Below, piece after piece: positions 39,656-46,201 of a DNA stretch of 46,201 nt (within the stretch, counting starts at the first letter, position 1; the number at the start of each line of letters is the position of its first letter). The translations under genes were made by a program, and so were the position numbers. Under the pieces are notes generated by a model that saw only the letters and a list, made by a program, of their open reading frames with translations, did no database searches and was not told the origin of the DNA. The stretch is from Clostridia bacterium (GTDB lineage Bacteria > Bacillota > Clostridia > Christensenellales > Aristaeellaceae). The stretch spans positions 1-46,201 of the forward strand of contig JAFYFC010000016.1 in NCBI GenBank assembly GCA_017543905.1, written 5' to 3'.

Positions 39656-39942
39656 TGTTCGGTCACCTTCCTTTTCTCATTGATGGCGGCAGCTTGTACG
39701 ATGGTCTGCCCCTCAAAGCTCAGTGTGCGGTAGTTATTTATCAATTTCAGTTCATTCTGCCCCAGCACCTGCATTCCGTCCACTTCACCAGTGAGCAGTT
39801 CCAGAGGACTGACATTGAAAAACTTGGAAAGCGGGATAATGTATGCAGAGGGGATTGATTCATTGCGCCGCTTAAACCAGTCGGACACAGTGGATGGAGC
39901 GACACCGAGGTACATGCAGAGGTCACGCTGAGTGCAGCCTTA
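39652..39942 (-). pseudogene. XRE-family regulator, 5'-truncated beside tRNA-Arg
   Basis: The body of an XRE helix-turn-helix is present: YLGVAPSTVSDWFKRRNESIPSAYIIPLSKFFNVSPLELLTG, 87 aa from ATG 39915. Upstream the same frame continues as GCTQRDLC, the expected first helix, and then meets TAA at 39940-39942, 11 bases from the tRNA 3' end. The first helix and the true start are lost, so DNA binding should be impaired. The break next to a tRNA 3' end is what recombination or excision at a tRNA attachment site leaves. Confidence 0.75.
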
Positions 39943-39952
39943 TATTAATGCT

Positions 39953-40026
39953 CGTACCCGACTGGATTCGAACCAGCGGCCTTTGGAGTCGGAGTCCAAC
40001 GCTCTATCCAACTGAGCTACGGGTAC
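39953..40026 (-). tRNA. tRNA-Arg (anticodon CCG)
   Basis: On the minus strand the acceptor arms GTACCCG and CGGGTAC pair fully, the D arm is GCTC/GAGC, the anticodon stem is TTGGA/TCCAA with loop CTCCGAC (anticodon CCG), and the T arm GCTGG-TTCGAAT-CCAGT is standard. The discriminator is G and CCA is not encoded. 74 bases. Its 3' end faces the accessory island, as for tRNA genes used as integration sites. Confidence 0.95.
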
Positions 40027-40167
40027 ACGAGCCTTGTTATTATACACCCGCGCCGCGCGTTTTTCAACATGCGCGGTGTTATTTTTCTTTTCAGTGCGCG
40101 CGGCGTTTTTTCGCGTCAGAGTATGCGGCGGCTTTTTTCGTCAGGCGTATCTTTGGCGGGATGAAAA

Positions 40168-40196
40168 CCGCGCTCCGGCATTCGCCCGGAACGCGG
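40168..40196 (-). terminator. Rho-independent terminator of uvrA
   Basis: On the minus strand, CCGCGTTCCGG and CCGGAGCGCGG (one mismatch) around GCGAATG, followed by TTTTC. It lies about 70 bases after the uvrA stop. Confidence 0.8.
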
Positions 40197-40264
40197 TGAG
40201 CCTGCATTTTGCTTATTGTACGGAGTTTTCCTTCTATTATATATCCCTGTCTGTATATTTCCCG

Positions 40265-43096
40265 TCAGATATCGCCTTTAAGCATATCCTTCAAAAACTG
40301 TCCGGTGTAGCTTTCGCTGCACTGCGCTACCTGCTCGGGCGTGCCGGCGGCTACCACGCGTCCGCCTGCGTCGCCGCCCTCGGGGCCCATGTCTATTATG
40401 TAGTCCGCGCTTTTGATCACGTCGGGGTTATGCTCTATCACGACCAGCGTGTTGCCCGCGTCGACCAGCCGGAACAGCACCTCGTTCAGCTTTTCCACGT
40501 CCGCGGGATGCAGCCCGGTGGTGGGCTCGTCCAGCACGTACAGCGTGCGTCCGGTGGCCTTGCGGGAAAGCTCCGCGGCGAGCTTCACGCGCTGCGCCTC
40601 GCCGCCCGAAAGCTGCGTGGAGGGCTGGCCGAGCTTGACGTAGCCCAGCCCCACGTCCACCATCGTCTGCAGCTTGCTTCTGAGCTTCGGCAGGGCGCTA
40701 AAAAACTCCAGCGCCTCGTCGCAGGTCATGTCCAGCACCTCGTAAATGTTTTTGCCCTTGTAGCGCACCTCGAGGGTCTCGCGGTTATAGCGGCGGCCGC
40801 CGCACACGTCGCAGGGCACGTATACGTCGGGCAGAAAGTGCATCTCGATCTTGATTATACCGTCGCCGCTGCACGCTTCGCACCTGCCGCCCTTTACGTT
40901 AAAGGAGAAGCGCCCGTTTTTGTAGCCGCGCGCCTTCGCGTCGGCGGTGGTGGCGAACACGTCGCGTATCAGGTCGAACAGGCCCGTATACGTGGCGGGA
41001 TTTGAGCGCGGGGAGCGTCCGATGGGGGACTGGTCTATCGCGATCACCTTGTCCAGCTGGCTAATGCCCTCTATGCCGTCGTGCGCGCCCGGCTTTTCGT
41101 GGGAACGGTTCAGCGAGCGGGAGAGGGATTTGAACAGTATGTCGTTTACCAGCGAGCTTTTGCCGCTGCCGGAGAGGCCTGTCACGCAGGTGAACACGCC
41201 CAGCGGGATACTGACGTCTATGCCCTTCAGGTTGTGCGCGCGCGCGTTTTTGACCGTGATGAAGCCGGAGGGCGCGCGGCGCATATCCGGCACGGGTATT
41301 TCGCGCCTTCCGCTCAGAAAATCTCCCGTCACGCTGCCGCGCGTCTCCATAACCTCCTGCGGCGTGCCCGCGGCCACCAGATAGCCGCCGCCCGCACCCG
41401 CGCCGGGGCCTATGTCTATTATGTAATCCGCGGCGAGCATCGTCTGCACGTCGTGCTCCACCACTATAAGCGTGTTGCCCAGCCCCTGCAGCTCGCGCAG
41501 CGTGTTTAAGAGCTTTTCGCTGTCGTGCATATGCAGACCTATCGAGGGCTCGTCCAGTATGTACACCACGCCCACCAGCCCGCTGCCTATCTGCGTGGCG
41601 AGGCGTATGCGCTGCGCCTCGCCGCCGGAGAGCGTCGCCGCCCCGCGCGAAAGCGTCAGGTAATCAAGCCCCACGTTCGTAAGAAAGCGCAGGCGCGCGC
41701 GCACCTCGCGCAGTATCTGCGCGGCGATCATGCGCTCCTTTTCGCTTAGCTCGAGCCCGCCGAAAAACTCCAGCGCGCCGCGTATGGACATGTCGCTTAG
41801 CTCGGCTATGCTTTTGCCGCCCACCGTGACCGCGAGCGCCTCGGGCTTCAAGCGTTTGCCCCCGCATTCCGGGCAGGGCGTGAGCGACATGTACTCCTCC
41901 AGAGATTCCTTCGCCGCGTCGGAGCTCGTCTCCCTGTAGCGGCGTTCGAGGTTGGTAACTATACCCTCGAAGGGCGAGGAAAAGCTGCTTTGGCGTCCGT
42001 CGCGCTCGTAAATGAGCTTCAGCTTTTCGCCCTTCGTGCCGTAGAGTATCACGTCCAGCTGCGCCTTCGTCAGCTCCCTTACCGGCGCGTCCAGCGAAAA
42101 GCCGTACTTCGCGGCCAGCGCGTTTAAGTACATGCGCGCCATGCCGCCGCCCTCCTCGCTGCTGTCCCAGCCGGACACCCGTATCGCGCCCTCGTTCAGG
42201 CTCTTGCTGCCGTCGGGTATCACGTTCGCGGGATCGACCGTGGTCAGATACCCCAGCCCCGAGCAGCACGGGCACGCGCCGTAGGGATTGTTGAAGGAGA
42301 ACATGCGCGGGGTAAGCTCCTCTATGGATATCCCGCAGTCCGGACACGCGTACAATTGCGAAAACAGCATGTCCTCGCCGTCCTGCACGCTTGCGATCAT
42401 CAGGTTTTCGCCCAGCTTTAGCGCGGTCTCCACGCTGTCGGTCAGGCGGGAGAGTATGTCCTCGCGCACTATCAGGCGGTCTATCACTATGTCGATGGAA
42501 TGCTTTTTGTTTTTGTCGAGCACAGGCAGGTCGGTCAGCTCGTACATTATCCCGTCTATGCGGCAGCGCACGTAGCCCTTGCGGGACATATCCTCGAGCA
42601 GCCGCGTGTATTCGCCCTTGCGCCCGCGCACCACGGGCGCGAGAATTATTACCCTCGTGCGCTCCGGCAGCGCCATTATCCGGTCCGTTATCTGATCCAC
42701 GCTCACGCGGTCTATCACGCGCCCGCATTTGGGGCAGTGCGGCGTGCCCGCGCGCGCGTACAAAAGGCGCAGGTAATCGTGTATCTCCGTCACCGTGCCC
42801 ACGGTCGAGCGCGGCGAGCGCGAGGTGGTCTTCTGGTCTATGGAGATCGCGGGCGAGAGCCCGTCTATGCTGTCCACGTCCGGCTTGTCCATCTGTCCCA
42901 AGAACTGCCGCGCGTAGGAGGACAGCGACTCCACGTAGCGCCTTTGCCCCTCCGCGAATATCGTATCGAACGCCAGCGAGCTTTTGCCGCTGCCTGAAAG
43001 CCCCGTGATGACGGTAAATTTGTCGCGCGGTATCTTTACGTCTATGTTCTTCAGGTTGTGCACCCGCACGCCCCTTGCGCTTATGAATTTGTCCAT
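40265..43096 (-). CDS. uvrA: UvrABC excinuclease subunit A
   Basis: 943-aa damage-recognition ATPase of nucleotide excision repair, normal family length. The first Walker A is [14 protein letters not shown] (about residue 33), with [21 protein letters not shown] nearby as EGQRRY. Zinc modules are visible at CPKCG, at CPDCG...CPCCSG and at CEACSGDG...CDVCGG. ABC signatures are [19 protein letters not shown] and [16 protein letters not shown]. The second Walker A is [13 protein letters not shown] and both Walker B regions ([20 protein letters not shown]) are intact. AAGGA precedes ATG 43096. UvrB is encoded 20 kb away, not in the same operon. Confidence 0.98.
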   Translation of the reverse strand: MDKFISARGVRVHNLKNIDVKIPRDKFTVITGLSGSGKSSLAFDTIFAEGQRRYVESLSSYARQFLGQMDKPDVDSIDGLSPAISIDQKTTSRSPRSTVGTVTEIHDYLRLLYARAGTPHCPKCGRVIDRVSVDQITDRIMALPERTRVIILAPVVRGRKGEYTRLLEDMSRKGYVRCRIDGIMYELTDLPVLDKNKKHSIDIVIDRLIVREDILSRLTDSVETALKLGENLMIASVQDGEDMLFSQLYACPDCGISIEELTPRMFSFNNPYGACPCCSGLGYLTTVDPANVIPDGSKSLNEGAIRVSGWDSSEEGGGMARMYLNALAAKYGFSLDAPVRELTKAQLDVILYGTKGEKLKLIYERDGRQSSFSSPFEGIVTNLERRYRETSSDAAKESLEEYMSLTPCPECGGKRLKPEALAVTVGGKSIAELSDMSIRGALEFFGGLELSEKERMIAAQILREVRARLRFLTNVGLDYLTLSRGAATLSGGEAQRIRLATQIGSGLVGVVYILDEPSIGLHMHDSEKLLNTLRELQGLGNTLIVVEHDVQTMLAADYIIDIGPGAGAGGGYLVAAGTPQEVMETRGSVTGDFLSGRREIPVPDMRRAPSGFITVKNARAHNLKGIDVSIPLGVFTCVTGLSGSGKSSLVNDILFKSLSRSLNRSHEKPGAHDGIEGISQLDKVIAIDQSPIGRSPRSNPATYTGLFDLIRDVFATTADAKARGYKNGRFSFNVKGGRCEACSGDGIIKIEMHFLPDVYVPCDVCGGRRYNRETLEVRYKGKNIYEVLDMTCDEALEFFSALPKLRSKLQTMVDVGLGYVKLGQPSTQLSGGEAQRVKLAAELSRKATGRTLYVLDEPTTGLHPADVEKLNEVLFRLVDAGNTLVVIEHNPDVIKSADYIIDMGPEGGDAGGRVVAAGTPEQVAQCSESYTGQFLKDMLKGDI

Positions 43097-43125
43097 TTCA
43101 GCTTCCTTTTATATGTAGTGCCCGC

Positions 43126-43134
43126 ATTATACCA
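43126..43134 (-). promoter_or_regulatory. Extended -10 promoter of uvrA
   Basis: On the minus strand, TGGTATAAT (complement of 43126-43134), 29 bases before ATG 43096. A poor TTGGCA -35 lies at 19-bp spacing. A TTGCGC/GCGCAA inverted repeat (43138-43166) overlaps the spacer. Confidence 0.7.
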
Positions 43135-43422
43135 CACTTGCGCGAAAATATGCCAACTTAGCGCAATTTTCACACCCGCAGGAAAAGCGGGCTTTCACCG
43201 TATCGGTCGGCACGCCGCTTTATTGGCGCGTAACGGTTTACTCGCCGTCCGCGCTTTTTTTCGTAACATGTCGGGACGGAAACCGCCCGAAACAGGTTTA
43301 AATATACAAAACTGTCTCGAAACTATCCTGAAACGCCGCGTTATAGCCCTGAACTGTTTCGTTTATATTACATAAGTATTGCAGCGTAAAGTGTAAAATT
43401 TTAGTGAATAGCTTTAAAAGTA

Positions 43423-43451
43423 TTCAAATATACGCTTTTCAGTGATATAAT
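43423..43451 (+). promoter_or_regulatory. Promoter of the SARP-like regulator gene
   Basis: TTCAAA (43423-43428), 17-bp spacer, TATAAT (43446-43451). The -35 departs from consensus, as at activated promoters. Confidence 0.6.
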
Positions 43452-43480
43452 GAAGAATGTACGTTAAAAAGGGGGGTTGT

Positions 43481-44665
43481 ATGCCTATGGTGCGTATCCA
43501 TATGATGGGCAGCTTCTGGATAGAAGCAGACGGCCGCACCTACGACAACCTCGTCAGCAGATCCCGCAGGGGTGTCAGCCTCCTTCAGTACCTCATTCTC
43601 GAGCGCGGCCGCACGGTAACGTCCCAGCGTCTCATACGCGAGCTGTGGGAAGGGCGGCGCAGCGAAAGCCCCGAAAACGCGCTCAAAACCATGGTCAGCC
43701 GCATCCGCACGCTGTTAAACGGCGTCACGGAAGGGCTCGGCGCGTGCCTCGTATCGGAACAGGGCGGCTACTGCTGGAAAACCGACGAAAACGTCACCGT
43801 GGACGCGCTGGACATACTGGACATATTCGAACAGCTCAGGCGCGCGGAAGGCGTTGCGCAGCAGGCGCAGCTTGTGCGTCGCCTGCAGGACGTATACAAG
43901 CGCGACCTTTACCAGACCGGCGACATAAACAACGGCGTCGCCACGGTAAACTATTTTCACCGCGAATACATCGAAGCAGTGCTTTCCTATGTGGAAGCGC
44001 TCAAGAAAAACGAGGAATACAACGAGATCTGCGACGTATGCAGAAAGGCCCTGCTGATAGACGACCTGGACGAGCAGCTGCATATAGAGCTCATGCAGGC
44101 CATGGCGAATTTGAACCGCGCCTCCGAGGCGATGAGCGAGTACCGCAAGGTGGTCAAGGCCCAGCGCGCCGCCTTCGACGCGGAGATAAGCGACGGCCTC
44201 AAGGACTGCTACAACGTCCTGGCGGAGGCGGGCAAGCACCTAAAATTCAACCTGGACGTTATCCGCAACGAGCTGAGCGAGCAGGACAGCGGCCGCAAAG
44301 GTCCGTTCTTCTGCGACTACCGCGCCTTCAAGGAGATCTACAACATACAGATGCGCAATCTGGAGCGTCTGGGCTCCACGATGTTTCTGGGCGTGATAAT
44401 GCTGGGCGAGCCGGGCGGCAGCCTGAATCCCGTAAGCCGGGAAAGCGGCATGGCGGGTCTGCAGGAAATACTCAGAAACAACCTGCGCAAGGGCGACATA
44501 GTCACGCGCTTTTCAGACAGCATTTACGCCATGCTGCTGCCCACCGTGAATTACGAAACTGGCGCGATGGTTATAGACAGGATACAATCGCTGTTCATGA
44601 AAGAATTTCCGAAGGGAAATATCGCGTTCCACGCCAGAATAAGTCCGCTCGGCGGCAGCCACTGA
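43481..44665 (+). CDS. SARP/BTAD-type regulator with degenerate GGDEF-like C-terminus
   Basis: 394 aa. An OmpR-like winged helix (about residues 1-95: RSRRGVSLLQYLILERGRTVTSQRLIRELWEGRRSESPENALKTMVSRIRTLL) leads into a bacterial transcriptional activation domain of TPR helices (about 105-260, DLYQTGDINNG..., RKALLIDDLDEQLHIELMQAMANLNRASEAMSEYRKV). The C-terminal 110 residues look like a GGDEF fold (FFCDYRAFKEIYNIQMRN, LRKGDIVTRFSDSIYAMLLPTVNYETGAMVIDRI) where the GGDEF signature is FSDSIYA, so no cyclase activity is expected. GGGGGG lies four bases before ATG 43481. It may control the acidic repeat gene downstream. Confidence 0.85.
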   Translation: MPMVRIHMMGSFWIEADGRTYDNLVSRSRRGVSLLQYLILERGRTVTSQRLIRELWEGRRSESPENALKTMVSRIRTLLNGVTEGLGACLVSEQGGYCWKTDENVTVDALDILDIFEQLRRAEGVAQQAQLVRRLQDVYKRDLYQTGDINNGVATVNYFHREYIEAVLSYVEALKKNEEYNEICDVCRKALLIDDLDEQLHIELMQAMANLNRASEAMSEYRKVVKAQRAAFDAEISDGLKDCYNVLAEAGKHLKFNLDVIRNELSEQDSGRKGPFFCDYRAFKEIYNIQMRNLERLGSTMFLGVIMLGEPGGSLNPVSRESGMAGLQEILRNNLRKGDIVTRFSDSIYAMLLPTVNYETGAMVIDRIQSLFMKEFPKGNIAFHARISPLGGSH

Positions 44666-44717
44666 GCAAACGAACGCGTATATATAAATGAAAACAAAAA
44701 TATTCAAAAAAAATTCA

Positions 44718-44748
44718 GGTTACGCATGAAATTACCGCAGGTGTAACC
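44718..44748. promoter_or_regulatory. Inverted repeat upstream of the acidic repeat gene
   Basis: GGTTAC (44718-44723) and GTAACC (44743-44748) with 19 bases between, ahead of a GATAAAAT box that could be the -10. TATTCAAA just upstream (44701-44708) also occurs ahead of the SARP-like gene (43421-43428). Confidence 0.4.
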
Positions 44749-44813
44749 GGCCGGTGATAAAATCGGCACACAGAACGAAATTAGTCCCCAGACGACATGG
44801 AGGTTTGAAAAAA

Positions 44814-46201
44814 ATGAAAAAGACCTTGGCAATAATTCTGACACTGCTGCTGGCGCTTGGAAATTGCATCGACGTGGCTGAAACAGACGACAGCCAGCCC
44901 GCAGACGTGTTCGAAATGATCGAATCGCAGAGCGTAGTGCCCGCGGTGGAAGCCGTGCCCGCTGAGGAAGCTGCGCCCGAGGAAGCAGCCGCTCCCGCTG
45001 AGGAAGCCGCTCCTGCGGAAGAAGCTGCTCCTGCGGAAGAAGCTGCTCCCGCTGAGGAAGCCGCTCCCGCGGAGGAAGCCGCGCCTGCGGAAGAAGCCGC
45101 TCCTGCGGAGGAAGCCGCGCCTGCGGAAGAAGCTGCTGATACAGCGGAAGAAGCCGCTCCTGCGGAAGAAGCCGCTCCTGCGGAAGAAGAGTCTGAGGCG
45201 GCCTTCGCCGGAACGTTCAGCGCGAAGATACTGAACCCGGTTATTTACGAGCAGGAAGAAATGACGTTCGCGGCGTTCGTGACCGGAGCCGACATGGACT
45301 ACGCCGTCTCCTGGCAGAAGAAGGACATGACGCCGGTCGAAGAGGACCAGCCCCAGCACGAGTGGGAAACCGTCGCGCACGGCGAGCTTTATAAAACGGT
45401 CGCCGCCGCGTCTCTTGAGATATACGCCTTCCGCGCGGTACTGACCGCCGCGGACGGCACTGTGCTGATTTGCGAGATACCCGCCTTCGAGGTGCTCGAG
45501 CGCCCCGCAGAGGAAGCCGAGACAGAAGCGGAAGCCGAACCGGCCGCTGAAGCCGAGGAAGCCGAAGAAGCCGAGGACGCAGTACCCGAAAACACCGAAG
45601 CCGAAAACACCGAAGCTGAAAACACCGAAACCGAAATAAACGAAACCGAAGCAACTGAGGAAGCGACCGAGCCGGAGACCGAGCCTGAAGCTGAGCCGGA
45701 AGCTGAGACCGAGCCGGAAGCTGAGACCGAGCCGGAAGCTGAGACCGAGCCGGAAGCCGAGCCCGAAGCTGAACCTGTAACCGAGCCCGAGACCGAAACC
45801 GAGCCCGAGACCGAAACCGAGCCGGAAACCGAAACCGACCCCGAAGCCGAGCCCGAGACCGAAACCGAGCCGGAAACCGAAACCGACCCCGAAGCCGAGC
45901 CCGAGACCGAGGCCAAGCCGGAAACCGAAACCGAGCCCGAAGCTGAAGCCGACCCTGAGACCGAAGACGCAGCGGACGAACCCGTTGCCGACGGCGACCA
46001 GCCTGAAACCGAGCCCGAGGCTGAGCCTGAAGCTGAGCCTGAAGCCGAAACCGACCCCGAAGCCGAGCCCGAGACCGAGGCCGAGCCGGAAACCGAAGCA
46101 GAGCCTGTAACCGAGCCCGAGGCTGAGACGGAAGCTGAGCCGGAAGCCGAAACCGACCCCGAAGCCGAGCCGGAGACCGTAACCGAGCCCGAAGCTGAAC
46201 C
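44814..46201 (+). CDS. Secreted acidic repeat protein, 5' part (runs off the window)
   Basis: At least 462 codons with no stop before the window ends. A signal peptide is clear ([18 protein letters not shown], residues 1-18). Residues about 48-125 are a dozen copies of a six-residue repeat AEEAAP coded by 18-bp DNA repeats. Next comes a folded, Ig-like domain (about 128-228: [46 protein letters not shown]). From about 230 on, the chain is an almost pure Glu/Pro/Thr/Ala tract of EPETE, EPEAE and DPEAE units. TGGAGG precedes ATG 44814. It is probably a wall-exposed stalk or spacer protein carrying a domain further on. Its end and anchor cannot be seen. Confidence 0.85.
   Translation, partial: MKKTLAIILTLLLALGNCIDVAETDDSQPADVFEMIESQSVVPAVEAVPAEEAAPEEAAAPAEEAAPAEEAAPAEEAAPAEEAAPAEEAAPAEEAAPAEEAAPAEEAADTAEEAAPAEEAAPAEEESEAAFAGTFSAKILNPVIYEQEEMTFAAFVTGADMDYAVSWQKKDMTPVEEDQPQHEWETVAHGELYKTVAAASLEIYAFRAVLTAADGTVLICEIPAFEVLERPAEEAETEAEAEPAAEAEEAEEAEDAVPENTEAENTEAENTETEINETEATEEATEPETEPEAEPEAETEPEAETEPEAETEPEAEPEAEPVTEPETETEPETETEPETETDPEAEPETETEPETETDPEAEPETEAKPETETEPEAEADPETEDAADEPVADGDQPETEPEAEPEAEPEAETDPEAEPETEAEPETEAEPVTEPEAETEAEPEAETDPEAEPETVTEPEAE

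Larger units (their letters stand above)
43097..43480. other. 384-bp divergent control region between uvrA and the SARP-like gene
   Basis: Holds an extended -10 promoter for uvrA (left) and a -10 for the SARP-like gene (right). The middle has GAAAC-type repeats: CGAAACAG near 43288 and its complement CTGTTTCG near 43352, with CTCGAAAC and CTGAAAC between. No ORF with a ribosome site is present. No LexA-type palindrome was recognised. Confidence 0.6.

Noticed and set aside
39953..40026. Second copy of the tRNA-Arg 3' end as an attachment site
   Set aside because: I looked for the T-arm/acceptor sequence elsewhere in the window and found none, so no att pair can be defined here.
40034..41005. 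323-codon plus-strand frame across the tRNA flank and uvrA
   Set aside because: Antisense shadow of uvrA; no family match and no ribosome site.
45389..45916. Long minus-strand frame of Ser/Gly/Val repeats opposite the acidic repeat gene
   Set aside because: It is the complement of GAR/GCN/ACC-rich codons of the plus-strand gene. It has no signal peptide or ribosome site, while the plus strand has both.
1..46201. CRISPR array
   Set aside because: No series of identical repeats with unique spacers of constant length was seen. The 23-bp motif series has only three short units, and the 18-bp units at 44.9 kb are coding.
1..46201. SOS (LexA) boxes for dinB, uvrB and uvrA
   Set aside because: No GAAC...GTTC-type palindrome was recognised ahead of any of the three genes by eye.

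Overview
The window looks like a chromosomal segment of a fairly GC-rich member of the Bacillota, probably a gut-type Clostridia. The reasons are strong Shine-Dalgarno sites (GGAGG, AGGAGG), canonical sigma-A promoters (TTGACA, 17 bp, TATAAT), frequent TTG starts, an AgrC/LytTR-type two-component pair, DUF5685-DnaJ and DUF6106-like neighbours, and a SARP-like regulator. The genus cannot be given from the sequence alone. Composition is uneven: most housekeeping genes are GC-rich, while 1.4-2.5 kb, 30.5-32.0 kb and 37-40 kb are clearly more AT-rich and look acquired.

Layout. 0-6.4 kb: the end of a 5S rRNA gene with its terminator, dinB (DNA polymerase IV), an AT-rich zinc-ribbon membrane protein, an ADP-ribosylglycohydrolase gene broken by an in-frame TGA, then the thiI/cysteine desulfurase pair for tRNA thiolation and a small membrane protein. 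6.6-11 kb: a Pro/Arg-rich orphan, then a sodium:solute symporter, an amidohydrolase and a DUF4838-like protein, probably one catabolic operon. 11-16.4 kb: a signalling and export module on the minus strand, made of a LytTR response regulator, a soluble GHKL kinase, a 31-codon leader-like ORF overlapping a terminator-like hairpin, and two half-size ABC exporters. 16.4-18.7 kb: a GH5-like glycosidase and an aldo/keto reductase in one operon. 18.7-23 kb: an XRE regulator overlapping uvrB, divergent from two small phage-like genes across a palindrome-rich promoter region, then a zinc-finger membrane protein. 23-30 kb: two CNNM/CorC-type membrane proteins, a membrane-anchored NodB-like protein that has lost its metal ligands, a three-gene operon (TSCPD protein, small membrane protein, zinc-ribbon/peptidoglycan-binding protein) and a HAD hydrolase.

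30.18-30.73 kb is a gene-free stretch with a 342-bp element bounded by perfect 13-bp inverted repeats and then three copies of a motif spaced exactly 23 bp, ahead of an orphan membrane-anchored protein. 32-35 kb: a zinc-ribbon membrane protein, DUF5685, a DnaJ-like protein and a PHP phosphoesterase. 35-40 kb: an accessory island ending at tRNA-Arg(CCG). It has a HicB/HicA-like pair whose toxin is frameshifted, two 50-bp direct repeats 3.55 kb apart, an alpha-helical putative glycosidase, an HTH-DUF3990 (ART-like) gene with a partner, a zincin fragment, and an XRE gene whose 5' end is lost next to the tRNA. 40-46.2 kb: uvrA, a SARP/BTAD regulator with a degenerate GGDEF-like C-terminus, and the start of a very long acidic repeat-rich secreted protein that runs off the window.

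The best candidates for something new are the HTH-DUF3990 locus, the 342-bp structured element with the neighbouring 23-bp iterons, the leader ORF/attenuator ahead of the ABC exporters, the palindrome-rich XRE-uvrB control region, and the SARP-like regulator beside the acidic repeat protein.
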